This document shows, in pieces, positions 16,553 to 23,672 of a stretch of DNA of 64,000 nucleotides (position 1 is its first letter; every line of letters starts with the position of its first letter). The translations under genes were made by a program, and so were the position numbers. This stretch comes from Longimicrobium sp. (GTDB lineage: Bacteria > Gemmatimonadota > Gemmatimonadetes > Longimicrobiales > Longimicrobiaceae): the NCBI RefSeq assembly GCF_035474595.1, contig NZ_DATIND010000046.1:186001-250000 (forward strand), read 5' to 3'. The notes below the pieces were generated by a model. The model had not been told where the DNA came from, made no database searches, and saw nothing but the letters and a program-made list of their open reading frames with translations.

Positions 16553-17779
16553 TTACGGCTGGACGCGGGGGCGCACCGACTGCGGCTCGGCGGTCCGCGA
16601 CGGCTCCGCCGCGGGCGCCGGAGGCGGAGACGGCGGCGGGGGAGGAGGCGGCGGCGGCGGCGGTGGGGGCGGCGGCGGCGCGGACGGCCGCTCGTAGCGC
16701 GGGGCCTCCGCCCGCGGCGACTCGCTCCGCGGCTCCGACCTGGGCTCCGCGCGCGGCTCCTCGTGCCGGGGCTCCGCCCGCCGCGGCTCCTCGGCGCGCG
16801 GCTCGGCGCGGCTGGGCTGCTCGTCGCTGCCGCTGCTCTGCGGCGCCACGCGCGGCTTGTCGTCGTCGTTCGGGCGCATCCGCGGCGCGTCGGTCCGCGG
16901 CTCGGGACGGCGCTCGGGCGCCGCGCGCCTGCCGGCGTTGCCGTTCGTGGCCGTGTTCCCGCCGGCGGGGGTCGCGGGCTCGGGGCGGCGCCGGCCGGGG
17001 ACGTGCACGGTCGAGGTGTCCGCGGGCGGGGGCGGCGGCGGGTTGTTGCCGTTCGCGCCGCGGTGGCGGCCCTCGTTGCCCGCGTGGATGCCGCGGCAGG
17101 CGAAGAGCCCCAGCTCCACCGGCACCAGGTCCACGTAGCCGTCGGGGCAGCGCACGTAGGTGAAGCGCCGGTCGTCGTTCGCGTACAGGCTGCGGCCGCC
17201 GTTGGGCCAGATGGCGTACACGTCGGTGGTCCAGTCGTCGTCCGGCTGGCTCGGAACGATGGCCTGCACCAGGTCGTTCATCACCGTGCGGTAGTTCAGC
17301 GTGGTGTACGAGTTGTACCCCAGCACGCTGCGCAGCGCGTTCTGCGAGCGCTGGAAGCGCGAGACGCGCAGCGGCCGGCGCGACGCCACCAGGAAGTAGT
17401 AGGTGGGCTCGTCGTTGGCGAAGCGCGAGGTGTATCTCTGGTCGTACCAGTCGTAGCGCCGGGTGCCGGGCGTGCGCAGCGACGAATACCCCGTGGGGAA
17501 GTACGACTCGCCGCCCGCGTACTGCGGGTACACCATCGCCACCCCGCGGCCGGGGAGGATCTCGAACACGGCCACGTACGCCGGGCGGTTCAGCTCCACG
17601 CCGAACCAGTTGCCGTCGGGGACGATGCGCGCGGCGATGGGCTGGCGCTCGTCGTCGATCCAGCGCTCGCGGGAGTTGGAGGAGGAGTAGCGTCCGCCGT
17701 AGGAGCCGGGCCCGTAGGCGGGGCCCACGCAGGCAGTGAGTGCGAGCACCGGCAGCAGGAGGGTAGCCAGGCGTCTCAT
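16553..17779 (-). CDS. DUF4384-like lipoprotein with polyproline tail
   Basis: This 408-residue exported lipoprotein has a short signal peptide ending LALTAC (lipidated Cys17). The folded part (about 40-230) contains the DUF4384-like stretch VELNRPAYVAVFEILPGRGV, followed by aromatic-rich strands. The C-terminal 170 residues are disordered: Arg/Pro/Glu-rich repeats of the type SRAEPRAEEPRR, then an uninterrupted run of 16 prolines and a further Pro-rich tail. AAGGA lies eight bases upstream of the start. Attachment to the cell wall or partner binding through the tail is plausible but unproven. Confidence 0.8.
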   Translation of the reverse strand: MRRLATLLLPVLALTACVGPAYGPGSYGGRYSSSNSRERWIDDERQPIAARIVPDGNWFGVELNRPAYVAVFEILPGRGVAMVYPQYAGGESYFPTGYSSLRTPGTRRYDWYDQRYTSRFANDEPTYYFLVASRRPLRVSRFQRSQNALRSVLGYNSYTTLNYRTVMNDLVQAIVPSQPDDDWTTDVYAIWPNGGRSLYANDDRRFTYVRCPDGYVDLVPVELGLFACRGIHAGNEGRHRGANGNNPPPPPPADTSTVHVPGRRRPEPATPAGGNTATNGNAGRRAAPERRPEPRTDAPRMRPNDDDKPRVAPQSSGSDEQPSRAEPRAEEPRRAEPRHEEPRAEPRSEPRSESPRAEAPRYERPSAPPPPPPPPPPPPPPPPSPPPAPAAEPSRTAEPQSVRPRVQP

Positions 17780-17865
17780 GGTTCGATCCTTCGTGAAGCG
17801 GCAGTGGGGAGAGAAGCGTTCGGCTCCCATGCAAAGCAATCCATGCGCCCCTACCCCCGGTTTCG

Positions 17866-17890
17866 CAACCCGTTCCAGCGCAACGGGTTG
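17866..17890. repeat. Short hairpin downstream of the DUF423 gene
   Basis: CAACCCGTT pairs with AACGGGTTG across seven bases. It could be a weak terminator for the minus-strand DUF423 gene, but no T-run follows. Confidence 0.35.
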
Positions 17891-17990
17891 AGATGAAGGC
17901 ACCCGTGTGCCCCGGGCCGTTTCGTTCCCGCACGCGGACAAGCGCGCGTCCCCCGGCGGGGACAGGCGCGAGACGATCTGCGTAGTACGC

Positions 17991-18368
17991 TCAATCCGCC
18001 GCCGGTGCGCGGGCCGCGAGCGCCAGCGCGATCCATCCTCCCAGGAAGCAGAGCCCGCCCAGCGGGGTGACGGCCCCCAGGACGCGGACGCCGGTGAGCG
18101 CCAGCAGGTACAGGCTGCCGGAAAACACCACGATCCCCGCCGCGAACAGCCACCCCGCCGCCCGCGCGGCCTTGGAGGGCGCGCGCCCCGCCACCAGCGC
18201 GACGGCCAGCAGGGCCAGCGCGTGATACATCTGGTAGCGCGCGCCGGTCTCGAACACCGCCAGCAGCTCCGCCGGCACCCGGCTGCGCAGCGCGTGCGCG
18301 CCGAACGCCCCCGCCGCCACGCCCAGGAACCCGAACGCGCACCCCAGTCTCCAGAACGTCCGCTCCAT
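17991..18368 (-). CDS. DUF423 inner-membrane protein (YgdD-like)
   Basis: This 125-residue protein has four predicted transmembrane helices. The N-terminal signature GCAFGFLGVAAGAFGAHAL and FETGARYQMYHALALLAVAL are typical of DUF423 (YgdD in E. coli, 131 residues). The function is unknown. The start at 18368 follows the ribosome-binding site GGGGGGAG. It reads on the minus strand, divergent from the YkuD pair. Confidence 0.88.
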   Translation of the reverse strand: MERTFWRLGCAFGFLGVAAGAFGAHALRSRVPAELLAVFETGARYQMYHALALLAVALVAGRAPSKAARAAGWLFAAGIVVFSGSLYLLALTGVRVLGAVTPLGGLCFLGGWIALALAARAPAAD

Positions 18369-18643
18369 CTCCCCCCTCGCCGTCTGAATCCCCATCCCCA
18401 GCAAACCGCGAATGGAGATGAAGATCCATCATCTCCCATCCCCGCGCCACTCCGCCGGCTTCGCTCGACGGCTCGCGCGATCCGCGAAAGCGGAGTTCGT
18501 ACGGCTGTTTCCGCGGGCTCCTCCACCCGGCCAGCTAAATCCGGCGCGCGCAAACGCTTAGGCGGGCGCGGAACGTGTCTTGCAACCGGTGGGCGCCACC
18601 GGGAATGCAAACCGTTCCACCCAGACGGCTTACGGGAACGATC

Positions 18644-19351
18644 ATGGACGAGGCGGCTCCGAGGCGCGAAGGCTTCAGGCGCGAGCACCCGGTGTTCTTC
18701 TGGGGCTCGGTCGCGCTGATCGCGCTGTTCGTTCTGGCGGCCGGGGCGGTGGCCATGCGCATCCCCCGCTACAACCGCGAGGCGCAGGGGTTCACGCAGC
18801 AGATGACCGCCGCGCAGAAGCAGACGCAGGCCGAGCTGCTGCGGCACCGCGAGCAGCGCACGAAGCTGGCGGTGGCGCTGCTGCAGCGCGACATGCGCAT
18901 CCGCTCGCTGGAAACCAACAAGCGCCACCTGGCCATCGTGCTGAAGGACTCGGTGCTGGAGCTGCGGCAGGGGCGGGCCACGCTGCGCCGCGCGAAGCTG
19001 GCCATCGGACCGGACTCCATCGTGCGCGCGCCGGACGGGCGGCAGTGGCGCTTCGTGCGCGGCATGGGCGAGCGGCACATCGCCAGCCGGCAGCAGAACC
19101 CCACCATCACCGTGCCCGAATGGGTGTACGTGAGCCGCGGCCAGCCGGTGCCCCCCGAGGGCGAGCGCCGCGTGGCCGGCGGGATGGGCGCGTACCTCAT
19201 CGCGCTCGACGACGGGACGCAGATCTACTCGCAGCCGCAGGCCGGGCCGCTGAAGGACGTGGTGATCCCCGCCGGGTTCATGGCCCGCGCGCGCGACCTG
19301 GTGGCCATCTTCGACGCGGTGAAGGAGGACACGCCGGTCTACATCTACTGA
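18644..19351 (+). CDS. Membrane protein with catalytically dead YkuD-like domain
   Basis: This 235-residue protein has one transmembrane helix (about 20-42), a charged coiled coil (about 50-115) and a C-terminal domain that parallels the intact L,D-transpeptidase encoded next. Both have an AIG block, a P-x-W-x-Y block (here PEWVY) and the identical ending TPVYIY. In the partner the catalytic motif is SHGCLRM; here the matching place reads PAGFMAR, so the nucleophilic cysteine and histidine are gone. The active-site His of the tyrosine-rich strand is also absent. It is probably a regulatory or scaffolding partner. Start at 18644 with GGGAA upstream; only 60 bases separate it from the next gene. 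Confidence 0.75.
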   Translation: MDEAAPRREGFRREHPVFFWGSVALIALFVLAAGAVAMRIPRYNREAQGFTQQMTAAQKQTQAELLRHREQRTKLAVALLQRDMRIRSLETNKRHLAIVLKDSVLELRQGRATLRRAKLAIGPDSIVRAPDGRQWRFVRGMGERHIASRQQNPTITVPEWVYVSRGQPVPPEGERRVAGGMGAYLIALDDGTQIYSQPQAGPLKDVVIPAGFMARARDLVAIFDAVKEDTPVYIY

Positions 19352-19353
19352 CG

Positions 19354-19377
19354 GTGCGGGAGTGCGGGAGTGCGGAG
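19354..19377. repeat. GTGCGGGA octamer, three units (family C)
   Basis: Three copies of the octamer lie between the two YkuD-type genes. Confidence 0.7.
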
Positions 19378-19411
19378 GGGGGATGCAACTCTATGCGGAG
19401 GTGAGGGATAG

Positions 19412-20266
19412 ATGGCCAGACGAGTGACGCGCGCGGGGATCGAGGACCGGCGCAACTACACCCCGCCGGGGCGGCTGCGGCGGATCGCGCACGACTACCG
19501 CGGGACCACGGTGGCGCTGCTGCTGGGCGTGCTGATCGCGGCGGGGCTGTTCGCCGCCACCAGCGCCATGGCGGTGAACGCGCGGCTGGACCGGCGCGTG
19601 GCCGAGATGGTGGCCACGCGCGACGAGCGCTCGATGGAGTTCATGCGCCGCCGCGAGGCCGAGATCACGCAGCAGGTGGCGCAGCGCGAGCGGTCGCTGG
19701 CGCGCAAGGAAGAGGAGCTTGCGCCGCGCGACCGGCCGTACCTGGTGGTGTCGCTGGCCGAGCGCCGCGTGCTGTACCTGAAGGGCGACGACACGCTGTT
19801 CAAGGCCCCCGTCGCCATCGGCTCGGGCGAGACGATGGTGATCGACGGCGTGACCAAGCGCTTCCAGACGCCGCGCGGGAAGATGTCGATCACCGCCAAG
19901 GAGCTGGACCCGGTGTGGGTTCCGCCCAACTGGCACTACGTGCAGATCGCGCGGCGCAACGGGCTGGGGATCGTGGACATGAGCGACGCGCCGCCCAACG
20001 CGCTGAACGGCCGCTTCCCGCCGGGACAGGTGCCCATCAGCGGCGGCAAGGTCATCATTCCGCCCTGGGGCAGCCCGCAGCGCGCCATGCGCGGCACGCT
20101 GGGCGCCGCCAAGCTGGAGATGTACGACGGCTACTACTTCCACGGAACCGACAACCCGAACTCCGTGGGCGACGCCGCCAGCCACGGGTGCCTGCGCATG
20201 CTCCGCGACGACATCCTGTGGATGTACCACCACATCCCCGTCGGCACCCCGGTGTACATCTACTGA
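19412..20266 (+). CDS. L,D-transpeptidase (YkuD family), membrane anchored
   Basis: This 284-residue enzyme is predicted to cross-link peptidoglycan through meso-diaminopimelate or to attach proteins to it. An N-terminal transmembrane helix (about 30-52) is followed by a coiled coil (about 60-105) and the catalytic domain. That domain has the strand YFHGTDNPNSVG and the active-site motif SHGCLRM (Cys about 262). GGAGGTGA seven bases before the ATG is the best ribosome-binding site in this region. It lies directly after an enzyme-dead paralogue with the same membrane topology, which suggests the two act as a pair. Confidence 0.92.
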   Translation: MARRVTRAGIEDRRNYTPPGRLRRIAHDYRGTTVALLLGVLIAAGLFAATSAMAVNARLDRRVAEMVATRDERSMEFMRRREAEITQQVAQRERSLARKEEELAPRDRPYLVVSLAERRVLYLKGDDTLFKAPVAIGSGETMVIDGVTKRFQTPRGKMSITAKELDPVWVPPNWHYVQIARRNGLGIVDMSDAPPNALNGRFPPGQVPISGGKVIIPPWGSPQRAMRGTLGAAKLEMYDGYYFHGTDNPNSVGDAASHGCLRMLRDDILWMYHHIPVGTPVYIY

Positions 20267-20291
20267 CGGGATGGCGAGGGATGGGGATAGA

Positions 20292-20334
20292 GAATCGGGG
20301 AGGCGCCGGCGGACGGTGCCCCCCCGATTTCTTT
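20292..20334 (+). terminator. Intrinsic terminator after the L,D-transpeptidase gene
   Basis: AATCGGGG pairs with CCCCGATT with a GC-rich inner helix, followed by TTCTTT. Confidence 0.7.
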
Positions 20335-20382
20335 GCGCCACCGCGGCACCCGTGGGACCCTCCCCCCGCAGCTGGGGCCGCG

Positions 20383-20410
20383 TACCCCCTCCCGATAACG
20401 GGAGGGGGTA
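20383..20410. repeat. CCCTCCCG palindrome (family E)
   Basis: TACCCCCTCCCG-ATAA-CGGGAGGGGGTA, a perfect 12-bp hairpin, related to the CCTCTCCCG elements elsewhere. Confidence 0.75.
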
Positions 20411-20512
20411 ACTTCGATCGCTCCGCGCAACCGGTGGCGTACTCGTCCGACGACTGCGTGACGCGAGGCCCGGCCGAGCATGGTGGAGCGCTCCGAAGGC
20501 TTCCGTGCCTGC

Positions 20513-20809
20513 CTATGGAAGCTCGATCTCCGGCTTCTCGGGGTGGCGGCGGTAGAGCACGGCAATGCGGCCGATGGTCTGCACCAGCTGCAGGTCGTCG
20601 ATGCGCTGCTCCAGCTCGGCGCCGGCCTCGCGCACGTGCAGCGGCGAGGCTTCGAGCACCTTCACCTTGATCAGCTCGCGGGTGTTCAGCGCCTCCTGGA
20701 TGGAGCGGATGGTGGCATCGCTCACGCCCTCCTTGCCCACGAAGGCCACGGGCTTCAGGTGGTGCGCCTGGCTCTTGAGGAACGCGCGCTGCTTGGGGGT
20801 GATCGCCAC
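20513..20809 (-). CDS. yhbY: CRS1/YhbY RNA-binding protein
   Basis: This 98-residue single CRM-domain protein is associated with ribosome (50S) assembly in bacteria. It starts VAITPKQRAFLKSQAHHLKP and contains the conserved VGKEGVSDATIRSIQEAL and ELIKVKVL segments and the G-x-x-x-VLYRRHPEKP ending. Length agrees with E. coli YhbY (97). The start is taken at the GTG at 20809, giving the family N-terminus, with GGAG upstream; the longer frame adds unrelated sequence. Confidence 0.92.
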   Translation of the reverse strand: MAITPKQRAFLKSQAHHLKPVAFVGKEGVSDATIRSIQEALNTRELIKVKVLEASPLHVREAGAELEQRIDDLQLVQTIGRIAVLYRRHPEKPEIELP

Positions 20810-20898
20810 GAGTCCAGTCTCCGGTTCCGGTCCGCCGCTGCATTCGGAGGCGGGAAGATACACACTCCGCGCCCGAGCCGCGATGCGGCAAAAGCAGA

Positions 20899-20925
20899 AG
20901 CCCTCTCCCACACGGAAAGAGGGCT
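20899..20925 (-). terminator. Probable terminator of the diguanylate cyclase gene
   Basis: AGCCCTCT pairs with AGAGGGCT across 11 bases, followed by TCTGCTTTTGCC on the minus strand. Confidence 0.6.
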
Positions 20926-20946
20926 CTCGCGCCGATGCCGGGATCG

Positions 20947-20996
20947 CAGTCCGCGAAGGCGGACTTCGGGCCGTTGTTGCCGCGGATTCATCCGCC
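20947..20996. repeat. REP-like hairpin element (family D), variant
   Basis: AGTCCGC-GAAG-GCGGACT hairpin followed by the complement of the ACAACGGCC box and CGCGGATTCATCCGCC. Confidence 0.75.
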
Positions 20997-21067
20997 GGGG
21001 GATGCCTGGGCCGCGCGGTAATGCCTCGACCCGCGCCGCCGTCCCTGTCCCCTGTCCCCTAACCTTC

Positions 21068-22465
21068 CTACGCCGGCTCCACCCGGTTCCGCCCGTTCGC
21101 CTTGGCCAGGTACAGCGCCCGGTCCGCCGCGCGGATCAGCGCGGAGATGTCGCTCCCGTCGTCGGGGAAGGCGGAGACGCCGAAGCTGGCGGTCAGCGAC
21201 CGCGGCACCTCGGCGTTGGGCGGCAGTGTCTCGATCAGGATGCGCAGCCGCTCGGCCAGACGCGCGCCCTCGTCCTTCCCCGTTTCCGGAAAGATCAGCG
21301 CGAACTCCTCGCCGCCGTAGCGGCAGGCGCTGTCGGTGCTGCGGAAGGTGTGGCGCACCGCGCGCCCGATGCGCTGCAGCGCGTTGTCGCCCACCTCGTG
21401 GCCGTACTGGTCGTTCACCGTCTTGAAGTGGTCGATGTCCAGCAGCACCAGCGTGAGCGGGCGCCCGTAGCGCTTGGCGCGCGAGAACTCCACCCCCAGG
21501 ATCTCGTCGAAGCCGCGGCGGTTGTGGCAGCCGGTGAGCGGGTCGATGGTGGCCTGCGCGCGCAGCCGGTCCAGCAGCTCGGCGTTGCGCAGCGCGATGG
21601 CCGACGAGTCCGCCAGCGCCCGCAGCAGCGCCAGGTCGTGCGCCTCGTACGGCGCCTCGGTCATCCGCCGCCCCAGGATCAGCAGCCCCGCGTCGCCGTC
21701 GCCGAAGTCCAGCGGCGCCACCACCGCCACCTCGGCGGGCACGTGGTCGCGGATCTCGGCGTCCTGCGGCGGCACCACCGGCGGCTGCCCCGGCATGGCG
21801 ACGGACCGCACCACCCGCGCGGGGATGGCGTAGGCCACCGACTCGCCGCGCAGCGAGCGCACGGCGCGGCAGGTGTACTGCTCGCCGTCGGTGTGGTACA
21901 GCGCCGCCCACCAGGCGAAGAACACCTCGCCCACCGAGTCCAGCACCAGCCGCTCCGTCTCTTCCAGGCTGCGCACCACCGACAGCGTGCGGGCCACCTG
22001 CTGCAGCGCGGTCAGGTGGAAGCGCAGCTGGTCCAGCTCGGCCGCCTGCCCGGCGCGCAGCTCCTGCACCTGCCACACGCGCGTCAGGTGCTCGGCCAGC
22101 GCGTCGCGCACCTCGGGGGGGAGCTCCGTGGCGTCCGGCGTCCACAGCTCGCCCTCGCCGCCGGGCGCGGGAAAGCGCAGCCGCGGCGACATCCCGTCGC
22201 GGTCGTCGCCTACGGAAAGGGGCACGGGGCGCGTGGGAACAGCCAGCGAGCAGGGACAGCGCGCGACGCGGCGCGCGGCCTCCACGCAGGCGGCCGCCAC
22301 CTCGTCGGTGGTGGCCAGCAGCGGGATGGCCGAGAACAGGTGCGCGATCTCGGATGCGCTCGGCCAGGCGCCGGGCTCGAGGTGGATCTCGGGGAGCTGC
22401 ACGCTCGGATGGGTGGCGACGTGCATGAAGATGATGGGGGCGGGGCTGTGAATCCGGCACACCAT
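21068..22465 (-). CDS. GAF-GGDEF diguanylate cyclase
   Basis: This soluble protein of 465 residues would make cyclic di-GMP. An N-terminal region of unknown fold is followed by a GAF domain (about 140-300) and a GGDEF domain (about 305-462). The catalytic signature is RYGGEEF (GGEEF variant, active in the family), with DIDHFKTVND for metal binding. An inhibitory I-site RSTD lies five residues before GGEEF, so product feedback is expected. The start is uncertain: ATG at 22465 or 22426; neither has a good ribosome-binding site. No transmembrane segment is seen. Confidence 0.9.
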   Translation of the reverse strand: MVCRIHSPAPIIFMHVATHPSVQLPEIHLEPGAWPSASEIAHLFSAIPLLATTDEVAAACVEAARRVARCPCSLAVPTRPVPLSVGDDRDGMSPRLRFPAPGGEGELWTPDATELPPEVRDALAEHLTRVWQVQELRAGQAAELDQLRFHLTALQQVARTLSVVRSLEETERLVLDSVGEVFFAWWAALYHTDGEQYTCRAVRSLRGESVAYAIPARVVRSVAMPGQPPVVPPQDAEIRDHVPAEVAVVAPLDFGDGDAGLLILGRRMTEAPYEAHDLALLRALADSSAIALRNAELLDRLRAQATIDPLTGCHNRRGFDEILGVEFSRAKRYGRPLTLVLLDIDHFKTVNDQYGHEVGDNALQRIGRAVRHTFRSTDSACRYGGEEFALIFPETGKDEGARLAERLRILIETLPPNAEVPRSLTASFGVSAFPDDGSDISALIRAADRALYLAKANGRNRVEPA

Positions 22466-22852
22466 AACCGGCGCCCCGAAAGTGCATACCGTGTTCCACC
22501 GGCCGCGTTCCCGAATGGGAACACGCGCCGGAAGTCATCCCGGCGCCGCGCCGGCGCGCGTTTCCGCGGCGCGTCCGATCGCAGTGAACTGCAAGGCGGG
22601 CAAGCAGATGATTCAGGCAGCGGCAAAATAACGTTTCCCGCCCCGCCGCGCACGGCTTCGGCCCATAGCGGCCATCCCCGCTCTCTCGCCGCCACTCCCG
22701 CCTGTCCGCGATTGCACAGGCTCCGTGCAAGTTGCGGGGAACGGATGCAACGGAGCGTGGCATCCCAACGGGCCGGGAGTCGGCGGGGATGCGGGCCTAT
22801 ATCGTTTCGGAGATCGATCGTGCAATCCGGAAGCGCACGTGCGACCTCGCCT
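22466..22852. other. Intergenic stretch without recognised gene
   Basis: It lies upstream of the diguanylate cyclase gene. No gene, RNA or clear promoter was recognised; short frames in it are not protein-like. Confidence 0.5.
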
Positions 22853-22920
22853 GTAGATCCTTCGGCCTGCAATCGCCCGTGCAGAGGCAACGACGGTGTG
22901 GCCGGCCTCAGGATGACGTC
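22853..22920. repeat. GTAGATCCTTCGGCC...GGCCTCAGGATGAC intergenic repeat
   Basis: The two outer parts (GTAGATCCTTCGGCC and GGCCGGCCTCAGGATGACG) match a widespread intergenic repeat type seen in many GC-rich bacterial genomes. Only this single copy occurs in the window. Confidence 0.55.
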
Positions 22921-22964
22921 TCTCCGTGCGCTTGCGATGCACGGATGATTGCCAGATCCCGGAA

Positions 22965-23612
22965 TTACAGCCCGGCCAGGATCTCGCCCTTCTTCGCGTC
23001 GTACTCGGCCTGGGTGATGAGTCCGGCGTCCAGCATCCGCTTCAGCTCCGCCAGGCGCGCGACCGGCGGGTTCGACTCCATCGCCCGGGACGGGGACATG
23101 GGAGACGCGGGGCGATGGGGAAGCGCCTCCACCCACTCCTTCGCCTCCTTCAACCCCATCCCCGTCGCGTCGCGTACGATCCGGATGGCGGTGATCTTCT
23201 GCTCGTGCTCCATCATCTCCCGCGCCTGCGCCTCGACTTCCGCCGGGACGGGGCGCGCGGAGAGCACGGAGCGGGGTGCCGCATCCGCCGAGCGTGATCC
23301 GCCGCGCAGGGAGAGGAGCGAGAGGAGGACGCATCCGCCCATGAAGTACATCGCCCAGAGCCCGCCCATGGCCGCCAGCGTCCGGTCGCGCGCCGAACCG
23401 TCGGGCGCGACGCAGAGGAAGGCGACCTGCGTCTCTCCCGGGCGGTTGTACGGCTCGCGGAAGCGCTTCGGCGCGGGCGTCGTTCCCGACGGGCACGCGG
23501 CCCACGCGGCCCAGCGCATCGTGGACGGAAAGACCGCCGCGCCGGGCCCCGCCAGCATGACGGCCACGAACGCCGCGACGGCCGCATTCAGCAGCACTCT
23601 TCCTCGTGACAT
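22965..23612 (-). CDS. Membrane protein with L7/L12-like motif and SHOCT domain
   Basis: This 215-residue protein has two hydrophobic segments (about 8-28 and 85-110). A segment follows that closely resembles the C-terminal domain of ribosomal protein bL12: KITAIRIVRDATGMGLKEAK, then EWVEALP. It ends with a SHOCT (short C-terminal) domain, LAELKRMLDAGLITQAEYDA. The bL12-like helix-loop-helix is known outside ribosomes as a small interaction module. SHOCT domains are found at the ends of many membrane and phage-linked proteins. The role is unknown. The start at 23612 has GAGG upstream. Confidence 0.75.
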   Translation of the reverse strand: MSRGRVLLNAAVAAFVAVMLAGPGAAVFPSTMRWAAWAACPSGTTPAPKRFREPYNRPGETQVAFLCVAPDGSARDRTLAAMGGLWAMYFMGGCVLLSLLSLRGGSRSADAAPRSVLSARPVPAEVEAQAREMMEHEQKITAIRIVRDATGMGLKEAKEWVEALPHRPASPMSPSRAMESNPPVARLAELKRMLDAGLITQAEYDAKKGEILAGL

Positions 23613-23672
23613 GGCTCGCCTCGGGAAGCGGGATGAAGATGGAGATGGAGATGCCAATCACGCCGCGCCGCG

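Noticed and set aside
22613-22942. Open frame of about 109 residues on the minus strand
   Set aside because: Much of it is translated intergenic repeat (GTAGATCC...GGATGAC); it has no family resemblance and no ribosome-binding site.
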